Shown here: positions 20,427 to 31,229 of the stretch, in pieces
Position numbering within the stretch: the first letter of the stretch is position 1
How the letters are laid out: every line of letters begins with the position of its first letter
Assembly (NCBI GenBank): GCA_039090855.1
Contig: CM076990.1
Location: forward strand, 195,987,232-196,051,231
Source: Macrothele yani
Lineage: Eukaryota > Arthropoda > Arachnida > Araneae > Macrothelidae
Direction of reading: 5' to 3'
Length of the DNA stretch: 64,000 nucleotides
Program-made: the position numbers and the translations under genes
The notes under the pieces: generated by a model
Database searches by the model: none
What the model saw: only the letters and a program-made list of their open reading frames with translations
What the model was told of the DNA's origin: nothing

Positions 20427-21646
20427 GTGCCGGAAAAACTGGTACAGACGAGCTTATGCAAAATACATAGCAACGTCACCTATACGCGTACTCGGTTGCG
20501 TCTGCCAGTGCGTATATAAAGCGATAGACATTCTTGCCGGCTGTCAGAGCTGTTTTCGGCATGAGAATGACAAGTAATAACGATTTAAGCGATTTTCAAC
20601 GCGGTGTCATAGTTGGCGCTCGTGAGATGGGCCATAGTATTTCAGAGGTAGAAACGAAGTTCGGATTTTCACGGACTACCATTGCAAGGGTGTACCATGG
20701 TTACAAGAATTCCGGCAAAACCTCCAACCTACGATACCAGTGTGGCCGTAAAAAGACATTGGGTGAACGTGACCATCGTCGGCTGTCAAGAATCGTTTCA
20801 CGCGATAGGCGTGCAACACTCTCGCAGGTTTCATCGGAATTCAATGCTGGAGCCTCAACAAGCATCAGCGTCCGGACTGTGCAACATACCCTGCACGATA
20901 TGGACTTTGGGAGCCGACGCCCAACTCGAGTCCACTTGATGGGTGCACGACACAGAGCTATTCGCCTCACTTGGGCACGGCAACACCGCCACCGGACACT
21001 TGATGACTGGAAACAAGTAGCCTGGTCTGACGAGTCGCGTTTCCAACTGTATCGGGCAGATGGAAGGATTTGTGTGTGGCGCAAACCCCATGAAGCCATG
21101 GATCCCGCCTGTCAACAGGGAACTGTACCGGCAGGGAGGGGGGGGGTCCATAATGGCATGGGGTGAGTTTAGTTGGACTTCACTGGGACCCCTAGTACGT
21201 CTACAAACCTCTGTGACTGGCCAACGCCGCTATGTGCGCATCCTTTCTGACGAGGTACACCCGTTCATGTCCTACATTCCTGCTGATGGGTTGGGCCTGT
21301 TCCAATAGAACAATGCTCCTCCACACAAGTGTCGGGACGCCACATTATGGTTAGAGGAGCATTCATCTGAGTTTGGGGTGTTGCCATTCCTACCCAAGTC
21401 CCCAGATCTGAACGTGATAGAACACATTTGGGATGCCATGCAACGCGCTATCGAACACAGGAATCCGAGACCTCGGAATACACCCGAATTGTGGAACGCT
21501 CTGCAGGAAGTATGGTGTGCATTGCCTACAGCATATTTCCAGAAGTTAGTGGAGTCTATGCCCCGTCGTATTTCTGCAGTCCTGCGCTCCCGTGAGGGAC
21601 CTACCAAGTATTAGACTGGTGTACCAGTTTTTCTGGCACTTCAGTG
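20420..21646 (+). mobile_element. Tc1-like transposon, nearly intact
   Basis: The left terminal repeat CACTAAAGTGCCGGAAAAAC and the complement of the right end, CACTGAAGTGCCAGAAAAAC, match over ~27 bp. The right end is followed by TA. The length is 1.23 kb. Its gene has only one frameshift and one stop, so this is among the youngest DNA transposons in the window. Confidence 0.9.
20561..21614 (+). pseudogene. Tc1-like transposase, one frameshift and one stop
   Basis: From MRMTSNNDLSDFQRGVIVGA the first helix-turn-helix (ISEVETKFGFSRTTIARVY) and a second DNA-binding region (ISVRTVQHTLHDMDFGSRRP) are intact. The first catalytic Asp is in AWSDESRFQLYRADGRICVW (about 21028). A run of nine G (about 21139-21147) shifts the frame after GTVPAGRGG, and the protein continues as SIMAWGEFSWTSLGPLV. 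At 21306 the usual FQQDNAPPH reads FQ-stop-NNAPPH, so both the Gln and the second catalytic Asp are changed. The Glu is kept in SPDLNVIEHIWDAMQ, and the C-terminus SMPRRISAVLRSREGPTKY ends at 21614. Total length fits the family norm of ~340 residues. Confidence 0.9.
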
Positions 21647-21654
21647 TATATTAA

Positions 21655-22012
21655 ACATGCAGAGGCAGCAGGCAACTGAAAGAAGTACGGAGAGATGCAT
21701 GTTTGGTATAAACAAGATAAGAAGAATGACATGAGTGGAAGGCATCATAATCACAGTAAAATCATCCGTGAAATGGAAATGGACTGGCTGTATTGCTAGA
21801 ACAACGAACCACCGATGGACAGCTGACATTTTGGACTGGTTACCAAGGGGAAAAGAAAAAGTTACAGAAGGAGACCACTTTGGAGATGGTTGGATGAAAT
21901 TCGAAAGTATGCCGGAATAACATGGAAGAGACTGGCTCAAGTTAGACAGTTGCGGAAGAAACTTGGGGAGACATTCATCCAGCAGTGAACTGATAATGGT
22001 TGAATATATATA
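21655..22012 (+). pseudogene. 3' end of an RTE-like LINE reverse transcriptase
   Basis: Over several frames the sequence shows the C-terminal pattern of RTE-type endonuclease-reverse transcriptases: ATERSTERCMFGINKIRR-like text, then KWKWTGCIARTTNHRWT (the W.GH.ARR.D.RWT block) near 21770 and IQQ near 21985. It ends with the family-typical CATCCAGCAGTGAACTGATA. A related copy is at 33225-33850. It is short and decayed, beginning just after the Tc1 end. Confidence 0.6.
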
Positions 22013-22159
22013 GGGTTTTGGACAGAATAATGTGAACACCACGCTCAGAGAAGTGACTTTCAATGCAGCCGCGTACGTCGAAATACGCAAAGGTAGCCAC
22101 CACCTTTTGATTGCAATAGCTTTGATCAGAACCTCAAGATCCTGTTTAAGTACATTTAA

Positions 22160-22564
22160 CCTGTTAACGACCATTCCAAGAATATAATAACGGCCGAAAA
22201 CTGCCTGTTGCTGCTTTTCGAATTTCACGTCCACACTTTTACAGGTTAGCAAAAACAGGATTTGTGCTGGCTCAGTACACGAAACTTGCAATATTCACTG
22301 ACCTTCAGACGTTCCCAAGGGCAAACATTGCATTCTTCTATGGAGAAAAGATGCGATGTCTTAAGAGTAAAAGTCATCGTCTCATAACTGCTGGTTCATT
22401 TCTTTGTTTAGCGATAATAATGGTGAATGAGGATAATTTACGCTAAACCAGCAGTGGCCGACCAAATTCCAAGGAAATTTTACTCACTCTAGGCGCCCGC
22501 CTAGAGTGAAAAGTTGTGGTCGTTTGTATAGACGGGCGTTTTGGGCTATATGGTCGTTAAAGGG
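22160..22564. mobile_element. Possible piggyBac-like MITE
   Basis: A ~405-bp insertion with inverted ends: left CCTGTTAACGACCAT, right ATGGTCGTTAAAGGG (complement CCCTTTAACGACCAT). It is preceded by TTAA at 22156-22159 and followed by CCAA, a possible decayed copy of the same duplication. It contains a perfect 26-bp palindrome, TCACTCTAGGCG plus complement, at 22484-22509. TTAA targets and CCC-type ends suggest piggyBac, but no transposase is present. Confidence 0.5.
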
Positions 22565-22597
22565 CCAAAGTGTCTTGTTGCAAAATTTCTTTCAGGG

Positions 22598-23590
22598 TGA
22601 CGACGACATGTGCGACCGAACGGACTTTAAAAGATGGCTAATTGTTGGTGGCTGGTTAGTTGGTGCCTCTGTAACAACAATCACCAGGGTAATGGGGTTA
22701 TCGAGAGCTACTGTGTCTAGCGTCATGACAGTATACCATGTTCGTGGCAAAACCTCACCTGCGAAACACAAGAGCGGCCGGAGAAAAACTGACTGATAGA
22801 AACAGGAGAGCCTTAAAGAGTGTTAATTCCGTAATAAAAAGACCATGGCGCCAAAAATTAGTGCGGAGCTCAATCTGCATCTCCAGACCACACTATCAAC
22901 GAAAACAGCGCGCAGGGAACTCCACAAACAAGATATGCCTGGCAGAGCTGTTATTGAAAAACTCATGGTGACTCGGGTCAATGCACAATGAAGTGGTGCC
23001 AGAGCATACAACGTGGACTGCCGATACATGGAACCGTGTAATGTGGTTGGATGAATCCACATTCACACTATTCCCCACCGCAGGACGTGTTTACGTGTGG
23101 AGAACACCGCCAGAAGCGTACAACTCAGATTGTCTGCTCCCAGCAGTGCAGCATGGTGGTGGTTCTGTCATGGTCTGGGCGGTCATATCGTGGTTTTCAG
23201 CACGTCCCTAGATCACCTTGAAAAGATGGATGACCGGCAGGGCGTATGAAACCATTTTGACAGAGCAAGTCCATGTAATGGCAGAGGCATTGTTTCCTGC
23301 AGGGGATGCTATCTATCAAAATGATAACGCCCCAATTCACAGAGCTCGGAATGTCCAATCATGGGTTGAGGATCATGAGAATGAACTTTAACACATTCCT
23401 TGGCCTCTCCAATCACCAGACTAAAACATCATCAAGCCACTGTGGTCTGTATTGGAAAACAGAGTAAGATCCCTTTATCCTCCTCCTGCATCACTCAAAG
23501 ACCTGGAGCAGTTTCTGCATTAAGAATGGTGTAACATCCCACTAACCGCAATCCAGGATTTGTATGCGTCCATTCCAAGGAGGATTTAGG
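22598..23590 (+). pseudogene. Tc1-like transposase, many lesions
   Basis: The N-terminal region RTDFKRWLIVGGWLVGASVT followed by ITRVMGLSRATVSSV is the helix-turn-helix, ending at a stop (22794). After a decayed middle, WTADTWNRVMWLDESTFTLF carries the first catalytic Asp (about 23047) and GGGSVMVWAVISW follows. The second Asp is in AIYQNDNAPIHRARNVQSW (about 23318). The final motif reads NIIKPLWSVLENRVRS, with Lys in place of the catalytic Glu (23432). SLKDLEQFLH and SIPRRI complete the C-terminus. Multiple stops and frameshifts make it inactive. Confidence 0.85.
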
Positions 23591-23624
23591 CAACAAAGAC
23601 GAGGATAAGTAATTGTACTTGGTT

Positions 23625-24640
23625 CTGTAATTTTAAGATTTTCGTTATGATCAAAGATTTTTTTTTTTTTTTAATTTAGCCGTAGTCGGAATAATGTAAA
23701 TTAGAGGACCTCCATTTGTTTTCTTTGTCTGACGAATAAAAGACAAGGACATTATTTGAAGACGAGGGAAGAGGGGGGGGGTTCCGGAACCTGCGGACCC
23801 TCCCCATGTGTGCGCTACTGGTAAAAACGAAAACTCAGGGCTCAAACCTAAGTTCACCAGCACGCGGAAGAAAATTCTCCTTCATGCTTCAGTTATAGTT
23901 ATAAGAGCATGTTAAGGTGTCATCAGAAGCTAAATGTCAAGAACACTCATACTTTTCGCTTAAAAATTTAAAAACAGAAAAAGTGTATGGGTTTGTACCT
24001 CTTGACAAAGAACAAATCATAGAAAATACCAACGGAACAGATAAACGGTCAAGAAGTTAATTAATGCAAAACTAAGTCAACTTCTGTTGTCTCCGAGATA
24101 AAAGTAAAAACTTTGTATGGGCGTTGTTCTTCACCAGTTACGTCATGCCAAGGACGGCGCTAAACAGTCGCAGGTGTTCCCATCGCAGGGAGGGGGAGGG
24201 GAGGTATACATATTTAAAACAAAACAAGTTATTAACATAACAAGAAGGTGAACATTGTCGCACTCGCGTTTCCAACGCCCTTTCGGAGAAATAGGTTCCC
24301 TGGGTGGAAAATAAACGGAAATAACGCAGACGTTAATTAGTGGACAGTAACTATAACAATAAATTATGATGCCGGTATATCGAAAGTCACACAGAACTAC
24401 AGACCGCAGGATGTTTCATCACGCTGCAGTAAAAACGTTTTTGAAATCCGTTTCGTAAAGCCGAACGCCTGTTAACAACCGGTTAGATAGCAGGAGTTTA
24501 CGTTACAACCGGATAGCAATAATATGCACAGTTGGATAAATCAGTGGTATTTTGCAGACTAAAACTACGGTAAAAATTCCACAGGAATATGAGATATACG
24601 TTAAACTTTCGAATTGTTAAGTAAAATGTGTAAAATTGTA
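23625..24640. other. Unassigned stretch
   Basis: No coding similarity or repeat structure recognised, apart from an A/T run at 23655 and a short G run at 23774. Confidence 0.5.
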
Positions 24641-24644
24641 CACT

Positions 24645-25505
24645 CAATAGACAAAAGAATAGAGATATCTACCTAATAGCGTGTTGGTTCTCCTCTAGAG
24701 CGAATAACATCCTGTACACCCCAAGGAATCGACTCCACCAGATGTCGGAGGGTTTTTCTTTTTTCTTTGAGGTTTAACGACCACTGTGAGCAACTCAATG
24801 GGCTATAAGCAGTCGCCCGTCCCTAATTTAGGGTCACTGGTTCCAGGGAACGGAGAGAGCCAGTGCCGTAAGACAAACACAATATCCATGCCTCACCAGG
24901 ATTCGAACCCGGACCCTTTTTGGACGAATGATCAGAAGCCATCGCTTAGACCACTGCGCCACCGGGGCGGCCCCGGAGGGTTTCCAGAGTTGATGCCAAC
25001 CATGCTTGTTGCTGCATTGTTCAAAACTCCACCCAAGACGTCGGTTCAGGATCCATGGATCTGATGTTCCACTCCACGGTACCCTACAGCTTCCACAGGG
25101 TTTCAATCCGGGGACCTTGGGGTATACTGGGTGGTTCCAAACTCAGACGAGTGTTGCTCTTGCAAAGGCTGGGCTTTGCTGGCCCGGTCGGGTGGCGCAT
25201 TGTCCTGCTGGAACAGACAATCCGGGGCAGGATGCGCGAATGCCATGAAAGCATGTAAGTGATACGTTAGCACATGCTGTTTAGCGTGGAGCAGTTAAGG
25301 ACGTCTACAGACACACTAAAGGACTTAATGTGTTCCATTAGAAGGCTTTCCAAACCATCACAGAGCCACCACCGCCTTGAACATAGCCGACTTGGCACGA
25401 CGAGGCCATGGCCTTATGCCGTTGACGCCACACTCGCATCAGCTCGGTATAGCTGAAAGCCGGGTTCATCTGACCACACAACGCAGCGCCACAATTCAGA
25501 GGTCC
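24645..25505 (-). mobile_element. Tc1-like transposon fragment, minus strand, with a SINE inside
   Basis: On the minus strand there is WSDEPGFQLYRADASV (first catalytic Asp, about 25465), GGGGSVMVW (about 25375), DNAPPDRASKAQP (second Asp region, about 25200), NHPVYPK and the region of the catalytic Glu (about 25110), then SIPWGVQDVIRSRGEPTRY at the C-terminal end (about 24690). The stretch is in several frames. The SINE at 24756-24973 sits in the C-terminal part. The 5' side ends at about 25505, where a Tc1 fragment of opposite orientation begins. Confidence 0.75.
24756..24973 (-). mobile_element. tRNA-derived SINE (family A)
   Basis: Flanked by the 10-bp duplication CGGAGGGTTT (24746-24755 and 24974-24983). 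The tRNA-like head, body and a short, mutated A tail (TTTCTTTTTTC on the plus strand) are all present. Inserted in the minus-strand Tc1 fragment. Confidence 0.9.
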
Positions 25506-25509
25506 AGTG

Positions 25510-26320
25510 TTTTGTTCAGGGTAGGCGCTGCAATTGCTAAACCTTTAATTATAGACACCAACGCTACAATATGGTCCGAGTCCTCATTTACGTTATTTCC
25601 AACAGTAGGTGTGGTTTCTGCATGGAGAACCCACAAGAAGCATAACATTCGAAAGGTCTGGTTCGAACTGTGATACATGTGGGTGATGATTTGGGCTGCT
25701 ATATCTTGGTGTTCAGCTGGTCCCCATCATTGCCCTACATAGTCGAGTTACTGCCAGCGAGTACTTGGACATTCGAGTTGACCAGGTGCATCCTATGCTC
25801 TAAACGTTTCCCAAAAATGCCATTGTTCAAGATGACAATGCAGTCATACATCTAGCCAGAACACGTTACTCTTGGTTTGAGGAGCACCAAGATGCACTTC
25901 AGTATCTGCCCTGGACAGCTCAATCACGTGCTTTGAATATCATCGAACTATTTGTGGGCAGTTTTAAAGACCAGAGTGAGAAACAGATACCCTCCATCTA
26001 CATCTATGAAGCAATTGGCTGATGTTTTGATCGACTAATGGAGACTATTCAAAAGCTGTGACTGGAGAGTATTCCAAAAGCTGTGACTGGATATTATTCC
26101 AAAAGCTGTGACTGGAGACTATTCCAAAAGCTGTGACTGGAGACTATTCCAAAAGCTGTGACTGGAGACTATTCCAAAAGCTGTGACTGGAGAACATTCC
26201 ACTGGAGACTATTCAAAAGCTGTGTGAATCTATTCCAAGACGATTGGGAGCTGTGTTAAAGGCAAATGGTGGTCCAACACCTTTTTTATAAAGACATATC
26301 GGCTATTTCTCAGGTATAAA
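25510..26320 (+). mobile_element. Tc1-like transposon fragment, plus strand
   Basis: Decayed catalytic half of a Tc1 transposase. It shows NATIWSESSFTLFPTVGVVS (first catalytic region; the Asp of SDES is replaced by Glu in SESS), then a decayed DNA-AVIHLARTRYSWFEEHQ-like stretch and IIELFVG for the third motif. The C-terminal coding region is expanded into a 25-bp minisatellite (26038-26225), after which SIPRRLGAVLKANGGPTPFL ends the protein at about 26291. Confidence 0.65.
26038..26225. repeat. 25-bp minisatellite within transposase sequence
   Basis: About seven copies of GGAGACTATTCCAAAAGCTG plus TGACT, some with small changes. The unit corresponds to the coding sequence for METIPK-like residues before the C-terminal SIPRRL motif. 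The array therefore arose by tandem growth inside the transposase gene. A 25-bp period destroys the frame. Confidence 0.9.
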
Positions 26321-26614
26321 CATTATTTTATTCAACCCCTGCACTGAGAAAAAAAGTTTGTTTGAAACAACAAAATTGTTTTGTTGAGCTGTTTTGTAGA
26401 TTTATTTTGCTGCTTTAGCCAAACTCCATCGGAATTGTTTTGTTGGCAACATAATTATTTCGTTGGCTATATTTTGTTAATTAATTCAACTATATGGAGG
26501 TGGCACCGACCTTACGCCAAAGCGCACGTGATTATTAGCTACTCCATATGGGCACCACCAGACTACCACTGACCAAAAGAATCTCGTTTTGCGCTTAAGA
26601 TTTCGTTTTGAATT

Positions 26615-26684
26615 ATGGCTGACTGCGAAGTGAGTGCATTGTTAGAAGACTGGGAGCTGTCAACTCTCATAGAGACATTCAGAG
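26615..26684 (+). pseudogene. Possible first exon of the element's own protein
   Basis: An ATG at 26615 opens MADCEVSALLEDWELSTLIE then TFR, followed by a good splice donor (AGAG|GTAAGA at 26684/26685). The residue pattern LLEDWELSTLIETF resembles the first helices of SAM-like domains that precede transposase exons in some animal DNA elements. This is a family memory, not a search result. No second exon was recognised downstream, so the copy is probably a deletion derivative. Confidence 0.35.
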
Positions 26685-27300
26685 GTAAGAATTTCTAATA
26701 TATCTTAATAATTCTGACGTATTTTTATGCTAGTGTTTATTGCGTGTTATTTTGGTTGAATTCGGTGATAATTTGGCCTCACTTTGTAGACTCATAATTA
26801 CAATGAACACGATAGAATCAGTGTCTTATTAGATGAACAGGGGCATGTATTAAATTTAAACCCAGATTTCTGATAAAGCAATAATACAATTTTTATGACG
26901 GTTTGCGGTTCCTGATCGCAAATAAAAATGTGCACATGAGGTAATTATGAGAATTGTTATTTATGTATAGAGCTTGATTTCATATATAGGCTATATATAC
27001 AGGGTGTTTCAAAATTCGTGCTGCAACCAAAGATTGCATGATGATAGTACCTTGGAACATATAAAACGTTAGGAAAAACATTACGATTTTTTTTGTCTAA
27101 CCAAAAATGTCAATAATTTTTTCATCAAAAAACTAAGGAAAGCATTTCAAAAGAAATCGAATTCAAAAACATGTTACACACGCTCCAAAATAGTGTCAAT
27201 ACATCATCGTTATGTCAAGTATAAATCGTCCGTGAACATTCCAGAAGGTAATAAACCGACCTTTGAATGCTGAAATTGCAGATAAGAATTTACTCGTAAG

Positions 27301-27375
27301 AACAGGTATAGCCGACTGGTTAGCACGCCTAGTTTCTAAACTAAAGGTCTCAGGTTCGAATCCGCTCGGTGAGAG
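27301..27375 (+). mobile_element. tRNA-like sequence (SINE head)
   Basis: Contains an A-box-like TAGCCGACTGGTTAGCACG and a B-box-like GGTTCGAATCC with a T-arm-like context. The acceptor stem is poor, so a functional tRNA is unlikely. It lies inside the CACTG element, preceded at 27000 by ACAGGGTGTTTCAAAATT, which resembles the end of another, unidentified insertion. Confidence 0.5.
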
Positions 27376-27879
27376 ATTTTTCGCTGGCTCTGAAATTTTT
27401 TCTCGTGACGTAACACCGTCCAAATTCATTTAAACACCAGTAGAAAATAAATACGGTGGGGAAAAATGACGGACACCTAGGGTCGAAGGGCACCGCCTAA
27501 ATTACTGCACCGGCAAAGTGTTGCCATCAGAAAGAAGTTTAGGGGCAAAAGTGTCCCAGCTACATAACTCTAAATTTTGTTGGAGCAAGAAATTACTGTG
27601 TCACGATAACAATGTTTGGTTGCAGCAACAAAACGTTTTATCAAGATAACAATTACATATTGTTGGATCAAACAAATTCCCCAAAATCGACCTAGGCATT
27701 TCGTTAACTGAACATAACGTTTTGCCATGATAACAATAAATTTTGTAGAATCAACAATGATTTTCAGCAAAATACTTTTGTGAATTCAACAAACATTTTT
27801 GTTGACTGCATACCGACAAAATTTTTTGGTTGATTCAACAATTTTTTTGCTGAATTAACAAAATGTTTTTCCCAGAGTG

Positions 27880-28929
27880 TATACACATCCTAGAGGGAAA
27901 AGCATGCATGATTTCAAGTAAATATTGTTCACAATGCTTGCCATGGCTAATGGGAAATAGTGCAAACATGTTTTTCTACTGGTTTTTTCGAAACAGATAC
28001 AGTTGCAAAAACTGAAATTCACACTTACACCACACCACGTACAAGCAGAAATGTGCACCACAAAATATTCAAGGACATACGCAAAATATTTTAAAGCGGT
28101 GAATAGCATCAATAACAAAAAGAATTTCTGAAGTCAGACTCCTAGAAGTATCAAGAAAATAAAACATATACTTATGCCCTCTTCAAGAGAAGAAGCTGTT
28201 CATCATTTTGAGCAGGAAGTATAAATAAAATGGTTTTTCATGATGGAAAAATTGGTTACTTTGATTTTTAGAGGTCAAAAATATGTTACAAACAGAAATA
28301 TGTTGCTGCGCCTAATTGTGGCAAAAAATTAAAAAAAAAAAATTAAAATATTTAAAATTCACAAAACATAGATGAATTATACATAGATGAATTAAACATA
28401 CATGAATTATATTATCGGTATTAAACACAAAGGGATGCAAAAATGTTTTTCTTTTGTCAGGTAAGACTTCTAGAGTCACAGACATCAAGAGAACCAAAAT
28501 ATATATGTATGCTCTAGCGAGAAAACTGTGCATTATTTTGAGCAGAAAGTACACGCAAAAAATATTTTCCGCAGTAAGCGGTATCTGATCAAAAAGCAGT
28601 TTTTCTATTGGAATACATATTTACGCCTTTTAGCGGGAAAACCGGATTATCTGAAGTAGAAATTGTATTCAAAATGGTCTACGTGGTGAAAGAAAAGGAG
28701 AAAAATATTTTATTTTTCTCAAGCTGACTTTCATAGAAGCAATGATATAAAATATATTTTGAATTCAGTTAGTACCTGTTTTTAGGCCTTCTAGTGACAA
28801 AGTCTTACGTCGGAAAAGTACCAAGGTTCGTAGTATAAGGTTCCCAAACCAAAAATTTTTTTCAAATTGTTCTAATAGATGCATAACATGCTGTCCACAG
28901 AAGGGTTTGACGTAGTGTTTATAACCATG
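27880..28929. other. Unassigned AT-rich stretch
   Basis: No coding similarity. A short direct repeat, ATACATAGATGAATTA, occurs near 28365-28405. Phrases such as GAGCAGAAAGTA and TTTTGAGCAGGAAGTATA recur at 28207, 28538 and 28660, hinting at a very old ~330-bp repeat. Confidence 0.4.
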
Positions 28930-29216
28930 TACTAGGTGTGATCAAACGTATCCAGATTGGTTGCATAAATTCGGAATCGCACGACACAGCAGGAAGCGGT
29001 TCGGCACAGGCTGACCTTGGAACCTACCACGCATGTGCCGTGAGCGAGTCGCGTCTCCACGGTTCGTACAGTATTTTTTTTTTTTTTTTTTTTTACAGAT
29101 ACCGCTCACTGCGGAAAATATTCGTGTTTGCCGTATTTGCTATGTCGGAAAAAAAAAATTGATCAGCGAATTGCATCAGATTTTGTCAAAAACTTGGTGA
29201 AACTTGCAAAAAGACA

Positions 29217-30294
29217 CACTGTTAAAAAAAATCTACTTAAAAATGAGAACCTGAACCTACTCGATTTTTTTAAAGTACAATCGTATCGTAAACGAGAACA
29301 TGACATGCTCAAATATAAGTAACCATACGTACTTACAAATAACTGCGTCAATAAATATAAATATAATCCCGTATTATTTCATTTTAGATATTATAGATTT
29401 CAAGAGAAACTGTTTAATAAATGTGTAAAGTGACACACATAAATAATTAGTACAACAAAGTCACTGATCACAAGTAATTTAATTATGCATAAAGTATCTT
29501 TGTGTACGTTTTCACATTATCTATATTTGTGTCAATCTCATAAATAATACATTGTAGCTTCATCACTATATTCATAAAATGGTGCGGTCCATTTGCCCAG
29601 CATGTGACAACGAGTATATCTACAAATTTGTATTAATCCCAGATGTACCATCAAATAATATGCTTCCAGTTGATTCTATGAATAAATGAGTATGTGTGGA
29701 GTACACGTATTCCAAATTTGAAATCGAGCCGTGGATGGCTTAGTAGTTAGAGATTCAGACTGCTGATGGAGGGACCCCAGGTTCAAACCTAATAGGCGTG
29801 GTAGTGAGAATTTCTAACAATCGCTGAATATCCGCCGTGCGTCGGACGAGCACGTTAAGTGACTGCCCCCGGGGAGAAATCCCCCGGTTAAGGTTCCTAA
29901 GCCCCACCCCTCCTAATTTCTCTCTGCCTTGTATGTGGCAAAATCGTACGCTTGCACGGCGGTGCCATCTACTGTGCTCTCACTTACAAACTAACCTGTC
30001 AGAATCGTAAGATTCGGTCTAACTTCCTTAAGTCTCTATTGCCTTGCCCGAAAGGACACAGAAACTGAATGAAGTTAGAGCACATATATTTGAAATATAT
30101 GTGCTCAAAATGAGTACATACATTTCAAATTAGAAATACCAGATATACTCACAATTGATTCCCTACATGTACTCAAAAATGAGTGCGTGTCTTTTTCAAA
30201 AGTGAGACACAAGTACTCGGAGCTATTATAAGCTCAGAATGTACTCAAAAACGAGTACATTTTGCTTATTTCTACGTACCAATTTTTAACAGTG
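29217..30294. mobile_element. Non-coding DNA element with CACTGTTAAAAA ends and palindromic internal repeats
   Basis: Ends: CACTGTTAAAAAAAATCTAC at 29218, and TTTTTAACAGTG at 30283-30294. An 8-bp target duplication CAAAAAGA/CAAAAAGT is plausible (29207-29214; 30295-30302). Inside, ACTCAAAAATGAGT-type palindromes recur at both ends (GTACTCAAAAACGAGTAC near 30243; ATGAGTACATACAT near 30110). It is inserted in the mariner gene and itself carries a SINE at 29735-30070. Ends, palindromic repeats and 8-bp duplication would fit a hAT-like MITE, but this is inference. Confidence 0.6.
29735..30070 (+). mobile_element. tRNA-derived SINE, second family (C)
   Basis: The tRNA-like head is TGGATGGCTTAGTAGTTAGA (A box) and CCCAGGTTCAAACCTAATAG (B box). 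The body is CCGCCGTGCGTCGGACGAGC, ACGTTAAGTGACTGCCCCCG, then ~180 bp to TGCCTTGCCCGAAAGGACAC. The CCGCCGTG(C/T)GTCGGA...ACGTTAAG core is shared with the SINE pair at 42.9-43.4 kb, so the two families have a related central domain. Flanked by ATTTGAAAT on both sides (29717, 30089), a possible target duplication. Confidence 0.75.
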
Positions 30295-31229
30295 CAAAAA
30301 GTTACAGAAAGTCTGTGGGAACGATTGTATGAGTAGAGTTTGTGAGTGGTATAAACGTTTTAAAGATAATCGTTAAAGTGTTGACAGTGATCAACGGTCT
30401 GGGAGGATTGCAACCAGTAAAAGTAAAAACAATATCGAACTTGTGCGGTAAAATCACCTAATCACTATTCGCGAGTTATCTGGAGACTTCAATATCAGTT
30501 TCGGTTCAGTTCAGACCATTCTTACGGATGGTTTGAGTATGGAATGCGTCTCAGCCAAATCTGCACCAAAATTGCTTTCAGCAGAGCAAAAACAGGTCCG
30601 TGTTTCAGTTGTTAGTGACTAGCTTGAGTACGACGAAAACTTTAAAAAAACTATCATAACTGTTGATGAATCGTGGGTTTATGGGCGGGATCCCGAAATT
30701 AAGGCCCTGTCTTCACAGCGGAAGATCCCAAACTCTTCCAGATCCTAAAAAAGCAGGTTACAGCCGCAGCAATGTTAGAACGATGCTGACTGTTTCTGTT
30801 TTCAATTATGAAGGAACTGCGCATCACAAATACGCTGGCCAGACAAACAACAGGAGTATTACGGTCGAGTTTTGAGCGGTTGAGAGACGCAGTTGGGACC
30901 AAAAGGCCGGCATTGCATGAAAGTGGCATATTCACCTTACGACAAACCGCCTATCCACGCATTGCAACTTGCGCAAAAGTTTCTTACATCCACCTTATTC
31001 GCCAGTTCTCGCTCCCTGCGACGTCTTTGTCTTCTCAAAAATCTAGTACCACTTGAAAGGAAAAATATTTCAAGATATTGAAGAAATACAACAGAATGCG
31101 ACGAAGCAGCTGTTCGCTATTTCAAAAGATGACTTCAAAAAATGTTTCGAGCAGTGGAAACAGCGCGAGGCTAAGTGTGTCGCTTCGGAAGGAGATTACT
31201 TCGAAGGCGATTAAATTTGAGATCTGTAA

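Larger units (their letters stand above)
22016..23620 (+). mobile_element. Tc1-like transposon, decayed, containing a MITE
   Basis: The left end TTGGACAGAATAATGTGAAC matches the family of the 10413-11033 fragment. The matching right terminal repeat was not found, so the 3' end is lost. The leader is interrupted at 22160-22564 by a small inverted-repeat element. Confidence 0.75.
26342..27879 (+). mobile_element. DNA transposon of unclear class with CACTG-A-rich ends and palindromic subterminal repeats
   Basis: The left end is CACTGAGAAAAAAAGTTTG and the complement of the right end is CACTCTGGGAAAAACATTTT. Both ends are followed inwards by repeats of the palindromic type AACAAAATTGTTTTGTT, for example at 26368 and several times at 27570-27860. 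A possible first exon lies near the left end. No target duplication was identified. A similar plan occurs at 29217-30294. Confidence 0.55.
29141..31214 (+). pseudogene. mariner transposase, split by an inserted element
   Basis: Upstream of the insertion: IDQRIASDFVKNLVKLAKR. Downstream (from 30310): ESLWERLYE-like text, CEWYKRFKDNR (VEWYKRF-type), ISFGSVQTILTDGLSMECVS (second helix-turn-helix), then TVDESWVYG near 30665 (first catalytic Asp; usual TGDES). KAGYSRSNVRTMLTVSV follows, with the second and third Asp region decayed (LRQTAYPRIATCA around 30950). The C-terminus is clear: FQDIEEIQQNATKQLFAISK, then DDFKKCFEQWKQREAKCVAS and EGDYFEGD (31070-31214). There are several stops and frame changes. 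Confidence 0.75.

Noticed and set aside
20701..21151. Antisense frames of 98-132 codons
   Set aside because: Shadows of the well-supported Tc1 transposase on the plus strand.
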